Of a stretch of DNA of 22,068 bases, positions 1 through 8,230 are shown one piece after another. The stretch's first letter is position 1, and each line of letters starts with the position of its first letter. The translations under genes and the position numbers were made by a program. Under the pieces are notes generated by a model. It had not been told where the DNA came from, did not search any database, and saw nothing but the letters and a program-made list of their open reading frames with translations. Source of the stretch: Fimiplasma intestinipullorum (GTDB lineage Bacteria > Bacillota_I > Bacilli_A > Erysipelotrichales > Coprobacillaceae); NCBI GenBank assembly GCA_018715065.1, contig DVMJ01000064.1, forward strand, positions 1-22,068, in the 5' to 3' direction.

Positions 1-35
1 CAAGAAAAAATGAGCAGATAGATTCAGCAGTATCA

Positions 36-64
36 TTGACAAATCAATTATTATAGACTATACT
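36..64 (+). promoter_or_regulatory. Sigma-A-type promoter of the toxin-antitoxin operon
   Basis: A consensus TTGACA -35 hexamer (36-41) is followed, after exactly 17 bases, by a TATACT -10 hexamer (59-64). Transcription should begin near position 71, inside the palindrome at 58-81. The strength and position fit a promoter driving the toxin gene that starts at about 95. Confidence 0.8.
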
Positions 65-81
65 ATCAATTGATAGTATAG
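58..81. promoter_or_regulatory. Perfect 24-bp palindromic operator overlapping the -10 and start site
   Basis: Bases 58-81 form a perfect inverted repeat with half-site CTATACTATCAA and no spacer. It covers the -10 hexamer and the predicted start site. Toxin-antitoxin operons are commonly autorepressed by the antitoxin's HTH binding such a site, and the downstream antitoxin has an HTH of the MqsA/XRE type. The symmetry is seen directly; the bound protein is inferred. Confidence 0.75.
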
Positions 82-94
82 GTGGGTTTGGTAG

Positions 95-508
95 GTGGTC
101 ATTATTTTACTTAGTATGCAATCAAGAAGACAGGAAATCAACGCTTTTCTGGGTGAGTTGAAAAAGATGATCGGTGATGAAAGGTTTGATATTGAAAATG
201 ATTTCGTCCTGATTCGGAAACATAAAAAAGATGAAGATGAAGAGTTTTCAACCCCGTACACATTAGTGCAATTAGAATATGATGCAGAGGATGTGGTTGC
301 TCATTTAGAAACGTTGTCGATTGAGGACTATTCGGAGACCTTAGTTGACAAAAAAGATCTAAATCCTCCTTTACTGTTTGTATTTGGAAAGATGATCAAT
401 GGGAAGCAGATTTACATAAAGCTGAAGATCAAGGGGGATTCAGCAAGGTTTGTCTTATGTGTATCTTTTCATTACGCAAAGCATCCAATGCGTTTTCCGT
501 ACGCATAA
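95..508 (+). CDS. MqsR-like toxin of a type II toxin-antitoxin pair
   Basis: Small basic protein that resembles the MqsR toxin family, ribosome-independent or translation-linked mRNA interferases of the BECR fold. The C-terminal half carries the recognisable part: FVFGKMINGKQIYIKLKIKG, then the strand VLCVSFHYAKHPMRFPYA, like MqsR relatives encoded beside Panacea antitoxins. The N-terminal helix (QEINAFLGELKKMI) is also typical. The start is uncertain: GTG at 95 has an AGGTGGG site 9 bases upstream, whereas ATG at 116 gives a more family-like N terminus but is badly spaced. The antitoxin gene follows 21-27 bases later, the toxin-first order of mqsRA. Family assignment is by remembered motif resemblance; catalytic residues were not aligned. 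Confidence 0.7.
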   Translation: MVIILLSMQSRRQEINAFLGELKKMIGDERFDIENDFVLIRKHKKDEDEEFSTPYTLVQLEYDAEDVVAHLETLSIEDYSETLVDKKDLNPPLLFVFGKMINGKQIYIKLKIKGDSARFVLCVSFHYAKHPMRFPYA

Positions 509-535
509 GGGAAACTGGGAAGGAGATGAGTGACG

Positions 536-1582
536 ATGGTCGAAAAAATGGTAAGAAAAACATCCATGGAATGTCCATTATGTGGTAAAACTCATGAGGT
601 GGAAGAAAGAAAGCGTTTTTCAACGGTCATGATCAAAGGCGAAAAGGTTACTTATGAAGAACATTATTTCGTTTGTGAAAATGCGGATGAAGACGAAAAT
701 GAATTTGAAACGGGGGCAATGATGAATGCCAATTTATTAAATGCCCGAAATGCTTATCGGTCATTACATGGTTTATTGACTTCGGATGAGATTGTAGCGA
801 TCCGTGAGAGTTATAGCTTGTCACAAGTGGATCTTGCGCGTTTATTAGGATGGGGAGAAGCAACGATCTCGCGCTATGAAAGTAAAGCGATTCAAGATGA
901 GGCTTATGATACCATGCTTCGTTTGATTCGTGATGATCCGACTCAGGCGCTGGCATTTCTAAGCAAAAATGCGAAGCAATTTACGGTGGAGAAGCGTCAA
1001 AAAATTAAATCCAAGATCATGGAGAAGATCGATGACTACGGCAAAGAGGGGATTGCCCGCAAAGCGTTTGAGATCGAATATGCGAAGTATGACGAGCCTT
1101 CGCTTGAAAATGGGTATACGATGTTAAATATTGATAAAATTGAAGCGATGATCTCTTATATCGCAGCCAAAGTGCCTCATTTATTTAAGGTCAAATTGAT
1201 GAAGATGCTATGGTATTCCGATGCGCTCTCATATAAATTAAATAAGGTCGCTATGACGGGAATGGTCTATCGTCATGAAGCCATGGGGGCACTTCCCATC
1301 GGACATTATCGGCTCATGGACCTGGCGAATATCAATGTGAAAGAAGAAACGAGTGCTAATTACGATTCGATGCTGCACATTTATCCTGTAGAGGGAATGG
1401 ATTATTCTAGTTTAAGTGCTGAAGAAAAAGACATTCTTGATCAGGTGATTAGCCAATTCAAAAGCTATAAAGCCAAAGAAATCATCGACTATATGCACGA
1501 GGAGAAGGCCTATACACAAACGGAAAATGGGATGATCATTCCATTTGATCTGGCAGGAGAAATTCGTTCTTTTGACCAATAG
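536..1582 (+). CDS. MqsA-type zinc finger/HTH antitoxin with C-terminal Panacea (SocA/DUF4065) domain
   Basis: Antitoxin and probable autorepressor of the operon. Residues about 13-70 form an MqsA-like zinc-binding part with CPLC and a later FVCEN; the usual fourth cysteine is not visible. Residues about 80-130 are an XRE/MqsA helix-turn-helix (SLSQVDLARLLGWGEATISR). Residues about 195-330 are a Panacea domain, containing LFKVKLMKMLWYSDALSYKL and the GMVYRHEAMGALPIGHYRL motif. Panacea is known as a toxin-neutralising domain combined with many unrelated toxins. ATG 536 is chosen because AAGGAG lies about 10 bases upstream; GTG 530 is an in-frame alternative only 4 bases from that site. A terminator follows at 1591-1623. 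Confidence 0.85.
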   Translation: MVEKMVRKTSMECPLCGKTHEVEERKRFSTVMIKGEKVTYEEHYFVCENADEDENEFETGAMMNANLLNARNAYRSLHGLLTSDEIVAIRESYSLSQVDLARLLGWGEATISRYESKAIQDEAYDTMLRLIRDDPTQALAFLSKNAKQFTVEKRQKIKSKIMEKIDDYGKEGIARKAFEIEYAKYDEPSLENGYTMLNIDKIEAMISYIAAKVPHLFKVKLMKMLWYSDALSYKLNKVAMTGMVYRHEAMGALPIGHYRLMDLANINVKEETSANYDSMLHIYPVEGMDYSSLSAEEKDILDQVISQFKSYKAKEIIDYMHEEKAYTQTENGMIIPFDLAGEIRSFDQ

Positions 1583-1590
1583 GTATACAA

Positions 1591-1623
1591 CGAATCGTTC
1601 ATTGGACGAACGGTTCGTTTTTT
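1591..1623 (+). terminator. Rho-independent terminator after the toxin-antitoxin operon
   Basis: A 10-bp stem (CGAATCGTTC with GAACGGTTCG, one G-T wobble) encloses a 7-base loop and is followed by six Ts. It separates the toxin-antitoxin pair from jetA. No convincing promoter lies between it and jetA at 1652. Confidence 0.8.
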
Positions 1624-1651
1624 AGAAATTGACAAGAAATGAGGGATGGCA

Positions 1652-3145
1652 ATGCGTGCGAATGAAAAACTGCTGCGACCAGTTTATGAAGTGAATTATC
1701 TAAGAGCTGAGAATGTCGCTAGATACCGTTTGATTATCCGCTATTTTTTTACCGAATATGAAAAGATTCATTACTGGCTGCACAAAGAAGACGTATACGC
1801 AATGATGATGCAGTATGAGGAAATGGCTGGCTATACGATGGAACAATGTCAGCAGGATCTGCAAAGCCTTGTTGAATGGGGAAATCTGATTGCAATCCAG
1901 GATAGTCAGAAGGTCAAGACGATTGAGGATTTTAAAAATCGACAGTATCGTTATCAGCTATCTGAGTATACGGTCGAAATTGAGAGAATGACGCTACGGC
2001 TTGAAAACTTAGGGATCGAAGGGGCTAGCCTCGAACCTACCCTGCTGGAAAAACTGCTTGCGTCACTGAAGGATCTGAATTCACTGGACCTTTCCAATGA
2101 GGCACAGGTTCATCAATGGCTGAATACCCTGATGAGCGATTTTATCCGGTTAAATCAAAACTATCAGGATTATATCAAGACGCTTAACAGTGCTAAGGCA
2201 GAAGAGCTGATGAAAACAACCGCTTTCTTGTTTTTTAAAGATAAGCTGATCAATTATTTAAGGACCTTTGTGATGGCTATGCAGAAAACGGGAACACTGA
2301 TTGCCTTAGCTCTGGAAGAAATCGATGACCAGCGCATCCTGGAGGTATTGAAACAGGCAACCGCTTATGAATTCTCTATTCCTCGGATTGATGTCGAGCT
2401 GCAAAAGGAAGTCATTTACGAAAATTATCTGGGCAAATGGCAGAGCATGTATCAATGGTTTATTGGTGAGGGTGAGCAAAGTGAAATGGATCGCCTGAAT
2501 GATATTACCAATGATATCATTCGCAAAATGACACGCTATGCGGCTCAGATCATCGAGATGTCAAACCGTGGTTCAAATCGTAAAGAACAGTATTATCACC
2601 TCGCGGATATCTTTATGAAATGTAGGGATCTGAATGAGGCACACTGTCTGTCCGCCTATGTTTTTGGGGTGGCGGATTGTCTTCATCTCGATCACATTCG
2701 ACCTCGCACAACGGACAACATTCATCAGGGAGTCTATGACGACCTCCCTCGTTATCTGAAATTCGACCCGCATTCGCGCATGGCAAGAAACAAGACCATC
2801 CGCAAACCGGCAAAAGACTATACACTGGAAAAGCGCATGAAACAATTTGAGATTCAGGCAGAACAGGAAAAGCAGAAGCGGAGAATGGCTGAGCTGATCC
2901 ATGATCAACGGATTGATTTTCGTTATTTACCGCTCTTAGATACCATGACACGACGAACCCTGTTGGAGTGGCTGGCCAAGGGGCTGGAGGAGAATAACGC
3001 AATCTCACGTACCGAAGATGGATCCATGTATACGATCTCCAAGGAATTTGCTGATGAGATGTGTGTCGTTCACTGTGAAGATGGTGATTTTATCATGCCA
3101 GGCTTTCAAATCGTATTTTTAAAGGAGGCATCAGGCGATGAATGA
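1652..3145 (+). CDS. jetA: Wadjet type I protein JetA (DUF2397/TIGR02677), kleisin-like subunit
   Basis: First gene of a complete type I Wadjet operon. JetA is the kleisin, equivalent to MukF, that bridges the SMC heads of JetC and recruits JetB. The 497-aa protein begins with a winged-helix-like region (RLIIRYFFTEYEKIHYWLHK, about 25-100), has a long helical middle, and ends with a second helical/winged region. The position before JetB, JetC and JetD homologues in the canonical order supports the call as much as the sequence does. ATG 1652 is preferred over the in-frame ATG 1646 because GAGGG at 1641-1645 is 6 bases from the former and touches the latter. It overlaps jetB by 8 bases. Confidence 0.9.
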   Translation: MRANEKLLRPVYEVNYLRAENVARYRLIIRYFFTEYEKIHYWLHKEDVYAMMMQYEEMAGYTMEQCQQDLQSLVEWGNLIAIQDSQKVKTIEDFKNRQYRYQLSEYTVEIERMTLRLENLGIEGASLEPTLLEKLLASLKDLNSLDLSNEAQVHQWLNTLMSDFIRLNQNYQDYIKTLNSAKAEELMKTTAFLFFKDKLINYLRTFVMAMQKTGTLIALALEEIDDQRILEVLKQATAYEFSIPRIDVELQKEVIYENYLGKWQSMYQWFIGEGEQSEMDRLNDITNDIIRKMTRYAAQIIEMSNRGSNRKEQYYHLADIFMKCRDLNEAHCLSAYVFGVADCLHLDHIRPRTTDNIHQGVYDDLPRYLKFDPHSRMARNKTIRKPAKDYTLEKRMKQFEIQAEQEKQKRRMAELIHDQRIDFRYLPLLDTMTRRTLLEWLAKGLEENNAISRTEDGSMYTISKEFADEMCVVHCEDGDFIMPGFQIVFLKEASGDE

Positions 3146-4253
3146 TCAGGAACAATTACTTTCAAAAAGATGGATCTTAAAAGATGAGGATCGGGATACT
3201 TATTATCATATTAAAGATAATATGAAATCTCTAAAAAAACTGTTTATGGATCATTTAGGTTACGCACTGATCAGCCATCAAAATTTTATTAAGCTCGATA
3301 AGATACCCGGGAAAGCTGAGCCATGGATGGGAATCACCGATTTCAAGTCTCTAGAAGAGTATCGCATGTTTTGTTATGTCCTTATCTTTTTAGAGGATAG
3401 GGATCCTGAGGATCAGTTTATTCTTTCGCATCTGACAGCGTTTATTGCGGTGCAGTTAGGTGAAAGGGAGTCTTACTGGCTAAAGTATACTGCTCGCAAG
3501 CGACTGGTGAACGTCATCAAGTTTTGTTTAAAGGAGAAGCTGATCTTGCTGGATGACGGAGATTCAGACAACTTTGCTTCCAATGAACAGGCTGAGGCTC
3601 TATTTGAAAACACGGGGCTATCACGTTATTTCATGCGGCATTTTGTTTCAGATATTTTTTCTTTGCACGATCCGCAGGACTTTATGCAGGCAGAGTGGGT
3701 CGGTCTTGACGAAGATCGCGGGATCGTGCGTAAGCAACGCATTTATCGTCGGCTGCTGCTGTCCTGTGGAATCTATCAGGAAGATGAAGAACAGGACGAT
3801 TTTTCCTTTATCCGCAATTACCGCAAACGGATGCAAAATGATTTTAATGAAATTTTTCCCTGTGAGCTGCAGGTTTATGCGTCAAGTGCTTATCTCATTT
3901 TGGACGAGGAAGCACGACTGGGCAAACGCTTCCCGAAAAATAATGCGCGTGATGAACTGTTGGTGTTAGTCAACAGTGAGTTGACGAGGCAAAATAAACG
4001 CTATCTGTCCGATCCGAAAAGAGAGATCTTAACCTTAACAACGGATCAGGCATTACATGTGATTGAGGGAGTCATCAGGCAAAATCATGCCTATTTACCG
4101 GTTGTCTATCGTCAAAAAAAGATCGACCAGCTTGCTAGAGAAGTGCTGAATACATATCTTTTACTGGGATTTGCGAAGGAAATGGATGAATTGATTTCTT
4201 TTTATCCGGTCATCGGAAAATTAAATGGAAGCTATGAGGAGGGAGACCAATGA
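3138..4253 (+). CDS. jetB: Wadjet type I protein JetB (DUF2398/TIGR02678), KITE-like subunit
   Basis: JetB is the MukE-like KITE subunit that binds the JetA kleisin within the Wadjet SMC complex. The 371-aa soluble protein shows TIGR02678-like features: an N-terminal region that processes as tandem winged helices, the RRLLLSCGIY segment near residue 205, and the RNYRKRMQNDFNEIF stretch followed by a deviating LILDEEARLGKRFP core. A strong AAAGGAGG site (3121-3128) lies 9 bases before the ATG. The start lies within the last codons of jetA and the stop overlaps the jetC start as ATGA, so the three should be translated together. No truncation or frameshift is visible. Confidence 0.9.
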   Translation: MNDQEQLLSKRWILKDEDRDTYYHIKDNMKSLKKLFMDHLGYALISHQNFIKLDKIPGKAEPWMGITDFKSLEEYRMFCYVLIFLEDRDPEDQFILSHLTAFIAVQLGERESYWLKYTARKRLVNVIKFCLKEKLILLDDGDSDNFASNEQAEALFENTGLSRYFMRHFVSDIFSLHDPQDFMQAEWVGLDEDRGIVRKQRIYRRLLLSCGIYQEDEEQDDFSFIRNYRKRMQNDFNEIFPCELQVYASSAYLILDEEARLGKRFPKNNARDELLVLVNSELTRQNKRYLSDPKREILTLTTDQALHVIEGVIRQNHAYLPVVYRQKKIDQLAREVLNTYLLLGFAKEMDELISFYPVIGKLNGSYEEGDQ

Positions 4254-7200
4254 ATGTCAGTCAATGGCATATGCACCGCTTAGGACTTGTTGATTTCTGG
4301 TGTTATGATAATGATGAGTTTTATTTTAATCAAGGACATATGCTGCTTAGAGGCAGTAATGGATCAGGAAAGTCAGTCACGATGCAAAGCATGATTCCTT
4401 TGCTTCTGGATGGCAATCGCAGCAGTGAGCGCTTAGATCCTTTCGGGTCACGTGCCCGTACGCTGGATACATATTTGATTGATGAAAATACAGATCGCGA
4501 TGAGCGCATCGGTTACCTTTATCTTGAATTTAAACGTGCGCAAAGTGATCTGTACCTGACGATTGGGATGGGAATCCGAGCAAGACGCAATAAGCATTTA
4601 GAGACCTGGTATTTTGTCGTTGAAGATAATCGGCGTGTGGGCATCGATTTTACCTTAATGGAGCATCACCTGACACTCACAAAAAAACAACTAGTTAATG
4701 TGCTGGGTAACCAGGTCATTGATTCACAGCGCGACTATATGCGTAAAGTCAATGACGTGCTCTTTGGATTTGAAAATGTCGAGGATTATAAGGATGCCAT
4801 TGATTTATTGCTTCAGTTGAGAAGCCCTAAGCTTAGCAATTCCCTCTCTCCTTCGAAGATCAATGAATTGCTGGCGCACTCTTTGCAGCCATTAAGCGAA
4901 GATGATCTCAGACCGATGAGTGAAGCCATCACTAATATGGATAATCTTCAGGATGAATTAGAAAATATGAAGGTCAGTCTGAATGCAGCCAAACGGATCT
5001 GGCAAAGCTATGATACCTATAACCGTGCCATGTTGATGGATAAATGGCTCAAGAAAGAACGCGAAAGTAAGTTGTTGGCTGATCTTGCGGCACAAGGTAA
5101 GGCAAAACAAGAAGAAATTAGAAAGATGTCCGAAGAAAGGCAACTTTATGCGCAAGAAGCCCGGGATAATCAGGTGCGTTTAGAAGTGTTGACTCACGAA
5201 AAGGAATTATTATCAAGCCCGGAAGTAGAGAAGATGGCATCTGATCTGGAAAGTACTGAAAAACAGCTTTCACAGCTGACTATTACGCTTGGCGCCAAAC
5301 AAAGTCAGCGCGAAAACAAAGATCTGCGCCGTCTGGATGTGGAAAAACAACTCGACCATTATCAGCAGGAGCTGGATTGCCAGGAAAAAGAAGCAAGGGA
5401 AGCTTTTGAAGAATTGGAAGCCATCAGTACAGAATTTCCGTTTACGGAGCATGCCGCCTTGCGGACACAAAAAGATCATCTGGAAAACTATGCATTTGAT
5501 TACACACGCCGCCGTTTGAAAGAAGAGGAACGTCAGACCCGGCAGCTGGCAATTCACTATCAACGTTATGAGCAGATGCAGCAGCAACTTTCAATGATGG
5601 AAGAGCAACTATTGCGTCTAGATGTCAGGATGCAGGAAGCCGGAGTTCAACTAGAGAAATATAAGCATGATTATCGCACATGCATTCAGTATTATCAGGA
5701 AACATTTCATCAATATGCTCAAACCTGTCAGGAAATGGTCCTCGACGCAGATACGTTGGCGCAAATGACAGCCCTGCTTATCGATTATGAAAAACATCAG
5801 GATTATCATCAGATTTCTGATCTGGTGTATGTCTGTTATCTAAGCCAAAATGAAATGCTGTTACATGCTTTCAATGAATTGGAAATCGCCTATGAGAAGG
5901 CACGCTTGGAATATGATCAGCTTTATCTGGAATACCAGCGTTGGGAGAAAATGCAGGATTATGAACCTGAACGCGATCCGCTGGTTGTCAAACAGCGCCA
6001 TTACCTTGATCGGCAAGGAATTCGGTATATCCCATTTTATCAGCTGATTGATTTTGCGAATACCGGAAGTACACTCTGTGATGTACAGGAAGAGCTTTTG
6101 AACCAGCTCAATTTGCTGGATGCACTCGTTGTCGAAGAGAAAGACAGAGCCCGCTTGGAAGGGCTGATGGGCGAAGGGCATGATTATTATTTGTGGACAC
6201 AAAAGCCACTCGATACCTTGCAGACGGTGCTTCTTCCTGAAACAATGGATGCCGTTTCTCTAGCCGAGGTGTTGCGAGAACTGGGAATCAGAGAAGAGAT
6301 GGCTTTTTTTCAATGTCAGGAGAAGTCTTTTACCTGGGGCGCTTTAGCGGGGACATTAGATGGCTCACAGACCAGCCGTTTGATTGGCATTCAGCGCCGT
6401 CAGGAATATAGGAAGCAGCAGTTGGATTCTTTAAAAGAACAGCTGAAAAGAGGTCAGGAGGGACTCACGGAGCTGGAGCAGAAGAAGAAAAACTTGACTG
6501 AACGCAGAAATCAACTAAAACAGGAACAGCAGGATTTTATTGATGACAGTGAGTTAAAAAAGCAGTATCGTCGATTAGCTCACCAGATAGAGGAAAGTAC
6601 GCTTTTGCAACAGCAACTAGACCATCTAATGGATGAAAAACTGGAATGGCTCAAACAGGTCCGTCAGGTCTACGAACAGATCAAACAACAGGCGGCACTA
6701 CTGTTGGTCGAACCATCCAAGGAAGCGATTGATCATCGAATCGAAGATATTGCTTTCTATGAGGATTATTTGGATCAGTTGCGACAGGCAATCGTCAAGC
6801 TGGCTTCGGTAGGACGTCTGAAAGCCATTGCACAGGAAAAGCATGATGAACTGATTGATGATCTAGATGCATTGGCTGCGGAAGTAGACCAGTTGACAAG
6901 CCAACAGGATGTTTTGACAGGCCGTCGAGAGATGATCCTGCAAGAGATGGAAGCTTCTGGCTTTCAAGAGCTCCAGCAGAAGCTGCAAAAGATCAGCGAT
7001 GACATCCGACATTGTGAACAGCTGGTTCAACAGGCGCTCATTCAGCATTCACGTCTCGATGCCCAGTTGGAAAACGCCGAAACTCTTTATGAGCAGATCA
7101 GTCAGAATTGTCAGGCTCAAAAGAGACGTTGTCAATTATACCAGAATCTCTTTGATCAGGAGCTGGAATACGCACTCGTTGATGATCCTCAAAGTTTGTT

Positions 7201-8230
7201 GAAAAATCAGCGAGCTGCCGCTTTGACGCGTTCTGTTACGGATTATTTAGGTAGTTTGCAGACTGTTTTCTTTGAGCAGGTGGCCTATCTATCTAGCTAT
7301 CATCTGACGTATGAAGTGGATCCATTAAGCCAGAACGTAGAAGATCTTAGCGGACACTTTTTGATCTATGCACATTTTCAGGGACGCAAAATGCCGTTCT
7401 CTGAATTGTTGGCCATATTGGATCAGCGAATCGAATCTCAGCAATTGTTGATTCAGGATGAGGATCGACTGATCTTCGAAGAAATCCTAGTGAATACGAT
7501 TGGCAAGAAGATCCGGCAGCGCATCCAGGCGAGCCAACGCTGGGTCGAAAAAATGAGTCGCTATATGCATGATATGAACATCAGCAGCGGGTTGGAACTG
7601 AGTTTGCGTTGGCGTCCGATTCAGGCAGATGTTGATGAGCAATTGGATACGGCAGAGCTTGTTCAACTGCTTGAAAAGGATTATCGGATCTTAAAGGATA
7701 CCGATCGTCAGAAAATATCTAAGCACTTCCGGTCGAAAATTGCTGAATGCAGACGTTTAAGCCTCGATGAACATACGACGGCATCATTCCATCAGCTGAT
7801 TCGTGAGGTCATGGATTATCGCCAATGGTTTGTATTTACCCTCTATGCCAAGAAGACCAATGAAAGTCGCAGAGAGCTGACCAATCGTGTTTTCTATGCT
7901 TATAGTGGCGGCGAAAAAGCCATTGCCATGTATGTCCCTCTTTTCTCTGCTGTCGCAGCCAAATTCTCCAGTGCCAGAGCGGATGCCCCGCTGTTGATTG
8001 CACTTGATGAAGCCTTTGCCGGTGTAGACAGTAATAACATTGATAATATGTTTGCTCTAGTTACAAAATTCGGGTTTGATTACATCATGAATTCGCAGGC
8101 CTTGTGGGGAGATTATCCTTCTTGTCAGGCTTTAGCTATCTATGAGCTGATTCGTCCTAACAATGCGCCTTATGTGACCAAGATTGCCTATGAATGGAAT
8201 GGCCATGTCAGAAAGCTGGTGACATCATGA
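4250..8230 (+). CDS. jetC: Wadjet type I protein JetC (TIGR02680), SMC/MukB-like ATPase
   Basis: Motor of the Wadjet complex: an SMC-like ATPase that extrudes DNA loops so that small circular DNA is recognised and passed to JetD. The 1,326-aa protein has the full SMC layout. Walker A (GSNGSGKS) is at 35-42; long Gln/Glu-rich coiled coils flank a central hinge-like region (around 590-650, with IPFYQLIDFANTG and LNLLDALVV); the C-terminal head carries the signature YSGGEK at 1218-1223 and Walker B LLIALDEAFAG with D1253 and E1254. All ATPase motifs look intact, so activity is expected. A GAGGAGGGAG site precedes the ATG, which overlaps the jetB stop by 4 bases. Distinguished from SbcC/RecN by the Wadjet gene context and the MukB-like head. 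Confidence 0.95.
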   Translation: MNVSQWHMHRLGLVDFWCYDNDEFYFNQGHMLLRGSNGSGKSVTMQSMIPLLLDGNRSSERLDPFGSRARTLDTYLIDENTDRDERIGYLYLEFKRAQSDLYLTIGMGIRARRNKHLETWYFVVEDNRRVGIDFTLMEHHLTLTKKQLVNVLGNQVIDSQRDYMRKVNDVLFGFENVEDYKDAIDLLLQLRSPKLSNSLSPSKINELLAHSLQPLSEDDLRPMSEAITNMDNLQDELENMKVSLNAAKRIWQSYDTYNRAMLMDKWLKKERESKLLADLAAQGKAKQEEIRKMSEERQLYAQEARDNQVRLEVLTHEKELLSSPEVEKMASDLESTEKQLSQLTITLGAKQSQRENKDLRRLDVEKQLDHYQQELDCQEKEAREAFEELEAISTEFPFTEHAALRTQKDHLENYAFDYTRRRLKEEERQTRQLAIHYQRYEQMQQQLSMMEEQLLRLDVRMQEAGVQLEKYKHDYRTCIQYYQETFHQYAQTCQEMVLDADTLAQMTALLIDYEKHQDYHQISDLVYVCYLSQNEMLLHAFNELEIAYEKARLEYDQLYLEYQRWEKMQDYEPERDPLVVKQRHYLDRQGIRYIPFYQLIDFANTGSTLCDVQEELLNQLNLLDALVVEEKDRARLEGLMGEGHDYYLWTQKPLDTLQTVLLPETMDAVSLAEVLRELGIREEMAFFQCQEKSFTWGALAGTLDGSQTSRLIGIQRRQEYRKQQLDSLKEQLKRGQEGLTELEQKKKNLTERRNQLKQEQQDFIDDSELKKQYRRLAHQIEESTLLQQQLDHLMDEKLEWLKQVRQVYEQIKQQAALLLVEPSKEAIDHRIEDIAFYEDYLDQLRQAIVKLASVGRLKAIAQEKHDELIDDLDALAAEVDQLTSQQDVLTGRREMILQEMEASGFQELQQKLQKISDDIRHCEQLVQQALIQHSRLDAQLENAETLYEQISQNCQAQKRRCQLYQNLFDQELEYALVDDPQSLLKNQRAAALTRSVTDYLGSLQTVFFEQVAYLSSYHLTYEVDPLSQNVEDLSGHFLIYAHFQGRKMPFSELLAILDQRIESQQLLIQDEDRLIFEEILVNTIGKKIRQRIQASQRWVEKMSRYMHDMNISSGLELSLRWRPIQADVDEQLDTAELVQLLEKDYRILKDTDRQKISKHFRSKIAECRRLSLDEHTTASFHQLIREVMDYRQWFVFTLYAKKTNESRRELTNRVFYAYSGGEKAIAMYVPLFSAVAAKFSSARADAPLLIALDEAFAGVDSNNIDNMFALVTKFGFDYIMNSQALWGDYPSCQALAIYELIRPNNAPYVTKIAYEWNGHVRKLVTS

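Noticed and set aside
1629..1634. A perfect TTGACA just upstream of jetA as a promoter -35
   Set aside because: The matching -10 position (about 1652-1657) falls on the start codon and reads ATGCGT, so it cannot drive jetA.
3553..3969. A 138-codon + strand frame overlapping jetB
   Set aside because: Entirely inside jetB in another frame, no ribosome site and cysteine-rich low-plausibility product.
8194..8226. An earlier in-frame ATG for jetD
   Set aside because: It lies inside jetC without a good ribosome site; ATG 8227 overlaps the jetC stop as ATGA, matching the other junctions of the operon.
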